From contig CAZMGY010000015.1 in NCBI GenBank assembly GCA_964565945.1, forward strand, positions 19,789 through 83,788: a stretch of DNA of 64,000 nt, given 5' to 3'. Made by a program: the position numbers and the translations under genes. A model generated the notes under the pieces. That model saw only the letters and a list, made by a program, of their open reading frames with translations, did not search any database and was not told the DNA's origin. Positions within the stretch are counted from its first letter, which is position 1; each line of letters begins with the position of its first letter. This DNA comes from CAZMGY01 sp964565945 [NCBI: uncultured bacterium] (GTDB lineage: Bacteria > GCA-001730085). Positions 43,498 through 51,557 of this stretch are shown here, one piece after another.

Positions 43498-44580
43498 CTA
43501 TAAATCGATAATCTTGGCCGTGATAAAAATAATCAGGTTTGATTTCTGCTCAAAGGTGGTTTCAGTGCGAAAGAAATTTTTAATCAAAGGCATATCACCA
43601 AGCAAAGGCACCTTGCTCACTTCGTTCAACTTGGTACGTTTGACCAAGCCTCCCAAAACAACCGTTCCCCCATCCTTGATACTAACGGTGGTATCCGCTG
43701 AACGACGCACATACTTAGGCAAACGGATCGTTCCACTATCACCGAGATCCACAGACTCTAACGAAACAAGTTCAACAACGGTGGGATGCAGATCTAAAGT
43801 AATACTTTTCTCATCGGTACTAATGGTAGGTGTTACATCGAGCACAATACCCTCAACAGCCGTCTCAATATCGGCACTGCTTTCCACATTGGGATTGTCA
43901 TTGGTGAAAATCGTGGTTGTTGTGATCTTAGCCACATAATCCGTCGACTCTTCTATTTTGATATTGGCTCGCTGATTATTGAAACAGATAATTTTAGGCG
44001 AAGATAAGGTATTTACCTTTCCATCCTCCTCCAAAGCCTTTAAGGTTACATTCAATGAATTCTGACCACTTAACAAACCATAAGATAAATTCAGTTGATT
44101 CAATGAATTTAAGGCTACATCCCCCCAATTCCCCGACGGCAAATCAATGTTTCCACTAAACGTATGCTTGCCATTGCTATTCTTACGCTTCAAATTGGTC
44201 CAATCGACACCAATATCAAAACCTTCGAACGAATTAACTTCGATGATACGTGCTTCAATCAGAACTTGCTTAGGCTTATACTCCCTCACTTTGCTTATAA
44301 TATCCTGAACAACTTCCTGATTCTGAGGCGTATTTTTCACAAATAGCTTGCCCGTTTTCCGATGAAAAACAATACCAACTCCTTCTATGTCAAAATCAAC
44401 CATCTCTTTCAGTAAACCAACAATCGACTCACCTGTCACCATATAAGGCGAAGCGACCCCATCTTTGCTCACCAACTGCGATGCAATCGTTTTACTGCTA
44501 CGAATTTCTGCGGGCGCAGTAGCAAACAAAGGAACATGCATCACCCCCAAGCTAATTATCCACAAAGCCATTCTTTTCAT
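43498..44580 (-). CDS. Secretin barrel protein lacking most N-domains (cluster B)
   Basis: About 360 residues from the ATG at 44580 with TAGGAG upstream. A signal peptide (ALWIISLGVMHVPLFATA) is followed by one N1-like domain (GVGIVFHRKTGKLFVKNTPQNQEVVQDIISKV) and the secretin barrel: VLIEARIIEVNSFEGFDIGVDW, LSSPKIICFNNQRANIKIEES, GGTVVLGGLVKRTK, VPLLGDMPLIKNFF and SNLIIFITAKI. At 360 residues it is far shorter than PilQ or GspD. The N0/STN domain it lacks is at the C-terminus of the protein encoded immediately upstream, so the secretin appears to be made as two chains. Confidence 0.87.
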   Translation of the reverse strand: MKRMALWIISLGVMHVPLFATAPAEIRSSKTIASQLVSKDGVASPYMVTGESIVGLLKEMVDFDIEGVGIVFHRKTGKLFVKNTPQNQEVVQDIISKVREYKPKQVLIEARIIEVNSFEGFDIGVDWTNLKRKNSNGKHTFSGNIDLPSGNWGDVALNSLNQLNLSYGLLSGQNSLNVTLKALEEDGKVNTLSSPKIICFNNQRANIKIEESTDYVAKITTTTIFTNDNPNVESSADIETAVEGIVLDVTPTISTDEKSITLDLHPTVVELVSLESVDLGDSGTIRLPKYVRRSADTTVSIKDGGTVVLGGLVKRTKLNEVSKVPLLGDMPLIKNFFRTETTFEQKSNLIIFITAKIIDL

Positions 44581-44590
44581 AACATCACTC

Positions 44591-46453
44591 CTATAGTATT
44601 GACGACTCACTATCCGAGGTCGGTCCCACCGATCCTTCACGGCGCGAGAATCCCGAACCCAGCTCTTCGGCAGGGAAGTCAAAAATCTTACCAATAATAT
44701 CTTGCACGTCATAGACAACTAAAATAATATCCTCTTTGCGAATCTTATTTTTGGTTGTAATCCAAATCAAATTGTCTTCAATCAAGTAATCAAAGTCGGT
44801 GAAACGCAAAACGGCCTCGATAATTTGAATCAAAGGCATATCCTTCACCTTAAACGTTATATTGCCCTGATTCAAAGCATCGGCCTCGATTTCTTTGGTG
44901 TCAATCACAATATTAAGCCCTGTCAACTCCGCCAACAAGTCAACTACCCCCTTAAGAGACGCGTCCTTAAAATTCAAAGTGTAGCGGGTTTCGAGTTTTT
45001 GCAAAATCACTTGTTTATCAGGAGAACTTTCTTTCATCGCCTTGGCAACTTTACGTCGGCTTCTTAGCGCCCAAGAAGGAGCACCCTCCTTAGCTGACGG
45101 AATCGCCGCCCGAGTCACATCCGCCAACAGCTCCTCTTCGGTCACATTCGCCAAACTATCCAAACGACTTTCCTGAGCTTTGGTGCTTTCAATGTCGGCC
45201 TGATCAATCAACGATTGAAGTTCTTCAGTGTACAAACCCGACACATCAAGCAACATAGCCTGCTTCCACACATAAAGAGCATCTTCGTATCGTTTGCGCA
45301 AACAAAGCTCTTTACCATCATTCAGAAAGGACTCAACACTCATATCTTCTGAGGTAGTAACAAAACCTTTGTTGATCATATCTGACTTAATCTCAACCAT
45401 ATCGCGACGAATATCGGCAGGCTCTCTCATTTTGGCCGCATTGGAACGCACCGCATCTTCACGCAACTTTTCCCGACGAACTTTCTCTTCTTGGATCTTA
45501 ATTTTAGAATCTTCGACATACTTTTGAATGACTTCATCATAAGGATTATAGGTCATCGCCATTGTGAAGCTCGAAAAAGCTCTCTCATAATCTTGCTGAG
45601 AAAAGTAGTCCAAACCCATTTTGAAATGATCTTTCGCCAACATAAGATCTTCTTTAGAAACAATATTAGCATAAACTTTGTCGCCCACAATATCCGATTT
45701 AGCTAGAGCTTCCTTGATTTTATTGATCTTGACCACATAACGATTGACATCTTTCTCATGCACATTGTGGTTGCGTGCCATGCGAAAAGAAGCCATGGCC
45801 TCGTCATAACGGTGTTGATTATACAACTCGAGCCCCTTGTCGAAGTAGCGTTCACCTATTTCTTTTTCAACCTTATCAGGGTTAGTATCAGGAGTCCAGC
45901 CATTAAACTTGGCCTTTTTCTTTTTTTCATAACGCAAATTTTTATATTTGCGCTGTTCATCTTCGGTCATTGTCTCGCGAATTTTGCGCCGCTGTTGCAA
46001 TTCGTTAATTTTCTCACGAGCTTTGTCCGACCATTTGCTCAGCTCCGAACCTTCCAGTAACAAACGATGCTTCCAATAATAAACAGCCTTATTAATATCT
46101 CCTTTGTTTTCGTAAAGATAAGCTAAATTGCTATAGGCGCCTTTGTAGCTATCATCTTTCTTGATGGCACGCAAATAAGACCGTTCCGCCGCCTCGTACA
46201 TACCCTTTTGCTCGTAAACAATCCCCAAATCATTGTGAGCTGTGGCATAAGCCACATCTTCATCAATTGCTTTTCTATAGTAGACAATCGCACTATCTAA
46301 ATCGCCTTGCTGTTGATGGCGATAACCTTCCAAACGATACTCCAACGCTTTTTTAGACGCATAGACCGACTGTTGAGCCCCGACAAGGCCAGGACTTAGA
46401 CCTAGATACATTAAGCCCAACACAACAAGACACCCTCTACGAATGACACTCAT
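44591..46453 (-). CDS. TPR protein with secretin N-terminal (STN) domain, cluster B
   Basis: The protein has 620 residues. A signal peptide (residues ~1-26, ending G-A-Q) is followed by at least three TPRs (EYRLEGYRHQQQGDLDSAIVYYRKAI; DLGIVYEQKGMYEAAERSYLRAI; NLAYLYENKGDINKAVYYW), a long charged helical region with further TPR-like units (DKGLELYNQHRYDEAMASFRMA), and at ~490-580 an STN domain (YTLNFKDASLKGVVDLLAELTGLNIVI, then VKDMPLIQIIEAVLRFTDFDYLIEDNLIWITTK). It ends shortly after, before a barrel would begin; the barrel is the next gene. In Amuc_1098-like secretins of Verrucomicrobia I recall TPR and secretin parts in one chain. Confidence 0.85.
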   Translation of the reverse strand: MSVIRRGCLVVLGLMYLGLSPGLVGAQQSVYASKKALEYRLEGYRHQQQGDLDSAIVYYRKAIDEDVAYATAHNDLGIVYEQKGMYEAAERSYLRAIKKDDSYKGAYSNLAYLYENKGDINKAVYYWKHRLLLEGSELSKWSDKAREKINELQQRRKIRETMTEDEQRKYKNLRYEKKKKAKFNGWTPDTNPDKVEKEIGERYFDKGLELYNQHRYDEAMASFRMARNHNVHEKDVNRYVVKINKIKEALAKSDIVGDKVYANIVSKEDLMLAKDHFKMGLDYFSQQDYERAFSSFTMAMTYNPYDEVIQKYVEDSKIKIQEEKVRREKLREDAVRSNAAKMREPADIRRDMVEIKSDMINKGFVTTSEDMSVESFLNDGKELCLRKRYEDALYVWKQAMLLDVSGLYTEELQSLIDQADIESTKAQESRLDSLANVTEEELLADVTRAAIPSAKEGAPSWALRSRRKVAKAMKESSPDKQVILQKLETRYTLNFKDASLKGVVDLLAELTGLNIVIDTKEIEADALNQGNITFKVKDMPLIQIIEAVLRFTDFDYLIEDNLIWITTKNKIRKEDIILVVYDVQDIIGKIFDFPAEELGSGFSRREGSVGPTSDSESSIL

Positions 46454-47193
46454 TCTTGCTCATCCCCCTTTTTGACCAAAACCGACACACCGCCTTTGTG
46501 CAGGGTCACGCCATCATTGGCGATGGATCGAACATCCCACCCTTCAGTAAAATCTCCTTCTCGTATAACAAAGGTTTTTCCACTCTCTTTGTTATATATT
46601 TTGGCATGAATTCCCTCTTCTAAAGCCACTTTATCTTTTTCGAGACGCAATATGGAATCCCGCCCCTCTCGACGAACATCGACATGATACGGTGTTGCCT
46701 CCACAATTTCGTACCGCATTATCCTATCACCTTTTTTCAAAAATGACGTCCCTTTCTTCGAGTTAAACTGAACATAGAGCTTTTTATCATCTTTTTTAGA
46801 AAAAGTTCCCATCCAAACAAAAGGAACCTCATGGCGAATTACCTTAAGCAGCACATAGGGGTTCACCACAATCTCATCCACCTTAACATCCACTTCAAAA
46901 GGGTGAAAGATATCACGCGTCAAAAATTCCTCATAATATGAAAACTTTTTCAAAAGATGCATCAAACCCACATAGTTCATTTTTTTCATTTTTCGCCTAA
47001 GAGGCCCTAGCTTCTGTCCCTTAATGTTAATTTTACGCACCACTAAGTCAACCTCCGACTGAGCTGACCTTTGAGACATCTTGGGCACAAAAACAGTCGT
47101 AGCATAGCCTCCAACCAAAAGCACAAGTCCCCACAATACAACATATTCCATGCGATTTCGCACATATGCGGCTATTCGATCTAATCCATTCAT
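46450..47193 (-). CDS. PilP-like periplasmic protein, cluster B
   Basis: The protein has 247 residues. One N-terminal membrane helix (~17-36, VVLWGLVLLVGGYATTVFV) is followed by a region ending in FLTRDIFHPFEVDVKV, a GspC/PilP-like F-x-R-D-P/I-F-x-P motif. Two beta domains follow: FVWMGTFSKKDDKKLYVQFN with FLKKGDRIMRYEIVEATPYHVDV, then a further repeat. This is the usual shape of the PilP/GspC homology region. The gene overlaps both neighbours by 4 bases. It probably links the PilO/PilN ring to the secretin. Confidence 0.75.
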   Translation of the reverse strand: MNGLDRIAAYVRNRMEYVVLWGLVLLVGGYATTVFVPKMSQRSAQSEVDLVVRKINIKGQKLGPLRRKMKKMNYVGLMHLLKKFSYYEEFLTRDIFHPFEVDVKVDEIVVNPYVLLKVIRHEVPFVWMGTFSKKDDKKLYVQFNSKKGTSFLKKGDRIMRYEIVEATPYHVDVRREGRDSILRLEKDKVALEEGIHAKIYNKESGKTFVIREGDFTEGWDVRSIANDGVTLHKGGVSVLVKKGDEQE

Positions 47194-47915
47194 ACGTGCG
47201 GAATCTCCACATAGGTTAACTTTAGAACAATATCCAACTCATAATTAGGACGTGCCTCGATTCGGATCGCATCGGCCACAACCAGCTGAGACATAGATGA
47301 AATATCGTACAACAAACGATACAATTGATCGGATCTTGTCCTTAAGGTAATCATAATAGGATATTGTTTAAGCATTGTTTGACGATATTCTACTAACTCT
47401 TCTTTTGGCAAACGACTAATTTCTTTAACGGTTTGAATGCGATTTTTCGCACAAAGCTCCAAAACAGCCTCAATCAAAGCCAAATATCGTTTCAAATCAA
47501 CTAAATGTTGCTCCATCGGAATCTTGGTTGCATAATCAGAAAAACCTATATCTTTGCGCTCAAAACGCGCCCTTTTTTCTGCCACTAAACCCCGAAACTC
47601 TAGCGGCCTCACAACCTCTTTAAACGCCTGCGAAAAATCCTCTTGGTTATGCAAAACCTGACTAATTCGCTCATGCTGACTTTTCAAATATTCACGATGC
47701 CGCTTAAGCGTATTAATCTCCTCTGGTGTAGGGATCTTGTGTGCATCACGTAAATAGCTTATCAACAAGCCCCTTTTTTGTTGATAAGCATTATGCAAAA
47801 CTCTTTTTTGATTCCATTGAAACATCGTCAACAAAGCCCCCACAGCTAAGGATCCAACGACAAGGATCAAAGCACGTGTAACACGGCGGTCTTGAAAAAC
47901 ATCAACAAACATCAT
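47190..47915 (-). CDS. PilO-like platform protein, cluster B
   Basis: The protein has 241 residues. A short cytoplasmic start is followed by a membrane helix (~13-32, ALILVVGSLAVGALLTMF), a coiled coil (~40-90) and a C-terminal ferredoxin-like domain ending in PIMITLRTRSDQLYRLLYDISSMSQLVVADAIRIEA, similar to the PilO fold. It overlaps the PilM-N stop by 4 bases (ATGA) and the PilP-like start by 4 bases, so cluster B is a tightly coupled reading unit. Confidence 0.75.
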   Translation of the reverse strand: MMFVDVFQDRRVTRALILVVGSLAVGALLTMFQWNQKRVLHNAYQQKRGLLISYLRDAHKIPTPEEINTLKRHREYLKSQHERISQVLHNQEDFSQAFKEVVRPLEFRGLVAEKRARFERKDIGFSDYATKIPMEQHLVDLKRYLALIEAVLELCAKNRIQTVKEISRLPKEELVEYRQTMLKQYPIMITLRTRSDQLYRLLYDISSMSQLVVADAIRIEARPNYELDIVLKLTYVEIPHV

Positions 47916-49591
47916 GATTCTTTTATTTTTACTTTCATTGTGTACATAATTTTCGTTCGCTCATCCTTCACACCTTCTTTGGCATAATCCACCGAAACAG
48001 TGCTCACATAAGAGTAACTTTCCATAGCAATTTTAAGCCCATCCACTTTTTTATAAGAATCACTCGTAACCCCCTTAATAAATAAATCATTGGGCCGAAG
48101 CAAAAATGTTTCGTCCTTTTGAGGTTTCAACCTGTGCTGACGAACTTTTTGCTCATCAAAACGTTTTTGGCGCAAGTCGCGCAAGATTTGCATCTCCTGA
48201 GCAGTAAAACCATAATGAAACATCGAATAAAACATATCGTTGATCGTCACTTTTTTAATATCCAAAAGCCAATCTAAAAGGCGGCTACGTTCACGTGACA
48301 CTTTGGCAAAAGCCCTTAACTGTGTTTCGAGCGGTGCAATTTCATTAGAAATCTTAACAATCGTTTTCTCCATTTGGCGAAAAGCATTGGACTCTTTTTG
48401 TGCCAATACCGTTTGTGTTCTTAGCTCAACAAGCTTGGCTTGACCCTGATTCAAATAAAGCCCCCAAAAACAGCTAATCAGAACAGCCCACATAACCATC
48501 ACCAGACTAACACGTCGATAATAACGGTCTTTTTGAACACCGTGAGGCAGAAGGTTCACTTGCACGGGGCATAAGGAAACATGTCGTAATGCCAAACCTG
48601 TAGCAATAGCAAAAAAGTACCTCATATTTTGAGCCTGATCGTGCCCTACATCGGAAGCAATATCAACTCTCTGAAAAGGGTCGAGCAACTCAACTTCGGC
48701 ATCAAAACGGTTCGCAAACAAATCGACCGCACCCAAAATACGCATATTACCACCAGTGAGATAAAGTTTTTGCAAAACAAATGCCGACTCCAAAGAAATG
48801 TAATGCTGCAACGTTTTTTTAATTTCTCCAACCACCTCTTCCAAGCCTTCCTCGAGCATTTGACTGCGTTGAAAGTCGCTCCCTTCGCCTTGCAAACCGA
48901 CAGAATGCTTAAACTGTATCGCTGGTCCTTCTCCTGTCCCCATTCTTTCGGCTAATAACTGCGTCAAATGTTTACCCGCAACAGGAATAGTCCGCGTCCA
49001 AAAACCTTTATCGTCGACAATCAATAAAGTCGTTTGCTGCTCCCCAATATCGACCACCATCGAACCAACAGGAATCTGATTGTAAGAGGCCAAATTATAA
49101 AGCGCCATCGAAGGCACATCTAAGGTTTGAATATGAATCTGGGTCGAATCGATATTGTTAGTGAACTCATAAACAACAGGTTCTTTGATGGCGTGAAGCA
49201 CCACATATGCTTGAGCCGTACTACGATCGGAGCCAATCAAATGATAATCCCAACTGACATCCTCAAGAGGAAAGGGAATTTGTTGACGCGCTTCAAAATG
49301 AACAATCTGATCCACTTTGTCCGCAGTCACTGGTGGCAATTCAATGTACTTGGAATAAATATCCCCCGCAGGCAAAGAAATGATCGCCTGCGCTTTTTTA
49401 ATATCGTTTTGAGCCAAAACCCAGCGCAAAGCTTCAGCCTCGCGATCTTTGGGCGACATATCTTCAAAAACAGGAATATCCCGATAAGGCAAATAGGCAG
49501 CTTTTTTAAGCACAAGACTTCGTCTTGTTTTTTTAAACTCAACCAGCTTTATTGCATCCGAACCGATATCAATACCGATAAACGACGCCAT
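47912..49591 (-). CDS. PilM-PilN fusion, cluster B
   Basis: About 559 residues from the ATG at 49591 with AAGGGG upstream. The actin-like PilM part is well preserved: FIGIDIGSDAIKLVEFKKT at residue 3, VDQIVHFEARQQIPFPLEDVSWDY near 90, VVDIGEQQTTLLIVDD near 175 and LTGGNMRILGAVDLFA near 278. PilM marks end about residue 355, then NLLPHGVQKDRYYRRVSLVMVMWAVLI gives the PilN start (N-L-L-P) and its membrane helix, with a coiled coil and periplasmic domain after it. N-L-L-P normally is the N-terminus of PilN, here internal, so the fusion point is visible. No assembly ATPase accompanies cluster B. Confidence 0.9.
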   Translation of the reverse strand: MASFIGIDIGSDAIKLVEFKKTRRSLVLKKAAYLPYRDIPVFEDMSPKDREAEALRWVLAQNDIKKAQAIISLPAGDIYSKYIELPPVTADKVDQIVHFEARQQIPFPLEDVSWDYHLIGSDRSTAQAYVVLHAIKEPVVYEFTNNIDSTQIHIQTLDVPSMALYNLASYNQIPVGSMVVDIGEQQTTLLIVDDKGFWTRTIPVAGKHLTQLLAERMGTGEGPAIQFKHSVGLQGEGSDFQRSQMLEEGLEEVVGEIKKTLQHYISLESAFVLQKLYLTGGNMRILGAVDLFANRFDAEVELLDPFQRVDIASDVGHDQAQNMRYFFAIATGLALRHVSLCPVQVNLLPHGVQKDRYYRRVSLVMVMWAVLISCFWGLYLNQGQAKLVELRTQTVLAQKESNAFRQMEKTIVKISNEIAPLETQLRAFAKVSRERSRLLDWLLDIKKVTINDMFYSMFHYGFTAQEMQILRDLRQKRFDEQKVRQHRLKPQKDETFLLRPNDLFIKGVTSDSYKKVDGLKIAMESYSYVSTVSVDYAKEGVKDERTKIMYTMKVKIKES

Positions 49592-49705
49592 TCCTATCCC
49601 CTTAACACACACCCAGCCCAAAGACACACTATAGATATAGTATGATTCTTCCACAACACTCTGAACCTGTCAAGAGAACTCTCGATTTAAACAAGCCTAC
49701 CAACC

Positions 49706-49972
49706 TTAAGCCACTCTTAGAAGTACCTGTTCTTTAAAAACACCTGCACCCACCAAGGAAATCATCACGCCTTGGACAAGATCTAACAATTCTGGGACCT
49801 GCGTTTGATTTTGTAATGCCCGAAGCAATTCAACATATGTTTTAAACCTCTTATCACCCCCAAGATTAACATAACGTTCTGTTTTTTCAATCTAACCTGG
49901 AACCACATCAGGAAAAATTTTCATCAACAGAGCCAAGTTGCTCAGCTCCAAGTTAACTACTTTATCCTCTCC
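49706..49972 (-). pseudogene. Broken gene of unknown family next to an IS3 scrap
   Basis: The minus strand reads DGEDKVVNLELSNLALLMK, IFPDVVPG, an in-frame TAG, then IEKTERYVNLGGDKRFKTYVELLRALQNQ and VPELLDLVQGVMISLVGAGVFKEQVLLRVA before a TAA at 49708-49706. The reading frame is otherwise sound and protein-like. The 5' end is cut by the IS3 remnant. I do not recognise the family. The 49592-49705 stretch before it holds only the cluster B leader region. Confidence 0.55.
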
Positions 49973-49975
49973 ATC

Positions 49976-50058
49976 ATGTCTTTTTCCATTTTAAAGAGCT
50001 AATTTTCTTCTTTCAAGCGACGAAGCTCCAGGTGTTCTTCTGTTAGCTTGCCATTATC
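49976..50058 (-). mobile_element. IS3-family OrfA scrap
   Basis: About 27 codons read NGKLTEEHLELRRLKEEN, a TAG stop, then LFKMEKDM on the minus strand. This matches the middle and end of an IS3-family OrfA (G-K-L-T-E-E-H-L-E-L-R-R-L-K-x-E-N-x-x-L-K-M-E-x-D) and the same segment of the deleted IS3 copy at 29.4-29.8 kb. Sequence on both sides is unrelated, so this is a small leftover. Confidence 0.75.
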
Positions 50059-50205
50059 GCGATGGTCAGAACAGTCGTAGTATTCTGACTACTGTCTTCC
50101 TCTTTATTGTTTTTGCATTGTGTGCCAGTTTTTTGGGGCGTATCGTTTGAAACAGGTATGTTGGTGTGGGCTCAGTATTCATTACACCAACATACCTAAA
50201 AAAGC
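50059..50205. other. Non-coding debris with a perfect 14-bp inverted repeat
   Basis: No gene seen. The inverted repeat AGGTATGTTGGTGT (50154-50167) and ACACCAACATACCT (50184-50197) is perfect, with a 16-base loop. It lies just past the 3' end of the broken lipoprotein gene. T residues precede rather than follow the stem on the minus strand, so it is not a standard terminator for that gene; it may still stabilise a transcript end. Confidence 0.5.
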
Positions 50206-50685
50206 TTAGTTTGAACTACGAATGAATAGTGCGTTCTCAATTCTCTCAAACGCATTCTCATACAGTTTTACATCAAGAAGCACAATATCCTGTCTGTTGG
50301 TTTGACCCAACTCCCATGAAGTCTTCTTGACCTCAACGAAGCTCAATCGTACTTTCGTTTTATCTCCGATTTGTTCAACAAACGCTGTCATTTTTGTCTG
50401 AGTAATTTTGATTGCGACACCTGACCACAACAAAAACGTAGAATCACTGTTAGCGGAACTTTCTGCTAAGATTAGACCAGCTTAAATGTCAGCGTTGCTG
50501 ATTGTGTACCCAATGTCTTGCAATACAGAAATCACGCTTGGGAAAACGACTCCCTTGGTTGATTCAAATTCACGACTTTGAAGACTTCGAATCTCAAGCG
50601 AATTCATCGTTGATTTTGGATTTGTCATGCAAGCAGACAGAACCAAAGTGGCAAGCATCACAACCAGTATGTTTTTGATTTTCAA
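50206..50685 (-). pseudogene. Small lipoprotein gene interrupted by an in-frame TAA
   Basis: From the ATG at 50685 the frame reads a lipoprotein signal (NILVVMLATLVLSAC-MTN) and then NSLEIRSLQSREFE and SVISVLQDIGYTISNADI. It stops at TAA (50484-50482), and in exactly the same frame continues AGLILAESSANSDSTFLLW and KMTAFVEQIGDKTKVRLSF to a stop at 50206, about 159 codons in all. The two halves make one coherent protein, so a single nonsense change is the simplest reading. The upstream gene of the pair is also broken. Family not recognised beyond small outer-membrane lipoprotein. Confidence 0.75.
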
Positions 50686-50694
50686 TGTGTTCTC

Positions 50695-51097
50695 CTAAAA
50701 GTTTGATGCGCGACTGTTGAAGTCTGAGAGAACATCGTTGCTATCAAATTTGATAATCAGAGTAATCATCCTTAATAAGAACCCAAACCCAGAGTTACTG
50801 CCTGAGTGACCTGCAAATAGGATCGTCCAATAACCTGTTTTTGAAGATGCCTGAGCAACTTGGGCACTTCTTTGGTAAGTCCAAACTTCCCTACCACTTC
50901 CATCTCTTGAGGTTGGGAGACCCGAAACTTTCCAAAACTTGTACTTTGGTAGTAGTGCCAACTTGCATTGAAAGTTGCACGTTGCCTTGGGTTAACTGGG
51001 AATTTCTGTCGGTCAATGGTTGGGGCGTTGACATATAACCTGACAATAAAAGACCAAATACGAATAAGACCGAAAACAAATTAGATAATGACTCCAT
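50695..51097 (-). pseudogene. Second broken lipoprotein gene (SmpA-like pattern), frameshifted
   Basis: From the ATG at 51097 a signal-like segment (NLFSVLFVFGLLLSGYMST) leads into LTQGNVQLSMQVGTTTKVQVLESFGSPN. At about 50900 the frame shifts and continues RDGSGREVWTYQRSAQVAQASS and ending NDVLSDFNSRASNF at 50695. The pattern of G-x-T-T-x-x-x-V-L-E-x-F-G-x-P-N then G-x-E-V-W-T-Y is like SmpA/BamE-type lipoproteins. The lipobox Cys expected after L-S-G is replaced by Tyr. It ends 10 bases before the next broken lipoprotein gene, so a two-gene operon has decayed. Confidence 0.7.
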
Positions 51098-51109
51098 GAC
51101 GCAACTCAC

Positions 51110-51557
51110 TTTAGCATAATTTCGAAACTAGATATATCTGCCCTTGGCTTCATTTAAAATTCCCTCGAAAATCGATCAGCGAATAAAATGGCAAATTGAT
51201 TCAAGGCTTTGTTCTAATCCCGTATCGGTAAAGTTCCTTTTGACCCTCCATATTTACGCCTAGAACCAGGCAAACAGCTTTGTTGCACACATGTGATTTA
51301 TTAGCAAAAATTATTTTTTATTACGTATATAATAGAAAATTAGAAACACACTGGCCAAAGGGCGCTCCTGCCCCTTCTTGCAAGCCAAGTCTCTTCTTTT
51401 AAAATACGTTTAAAACTATAGCACCTCTGAACTTCCAGATAATGCCGTCAACCTTTTCATCTATTTTTATAAGGAGTGCGAATAACGTTCTAATCACAGG
51501 GATCCTAAGAGTTAGTTAATCCAATTAAGCCAATGAATTAGAAAGATTTAATTACTC
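51110..51557. other. ~450-base gap without a recognised gene
   Basis: AT-rich sequence between the decayed lipoprotein genes and thiE. A short GC-rich palindromic patch, AAGGGCGCTCCTGCCCCTT at about 51358-51376, could fold weakly. I find no ORF with a domain, no tRNA and no convincing promoter. Confidence 0.4.

Noticed and set aside
50154-50197. Terminator call for the 14-bp hairpin
   Set aside because: The T-run lies before the stem on the minus strand and A residues follow it on the plus strand; neither gives a standard rho-independent terminator.
51110-51557. Possible TPP riboswitch or small RNA near the thiamine genes
   Set aside because: This gap is downstream, not upstream, of the thi operon, and I do not see the conserved CUGAGA element there or before thiG.
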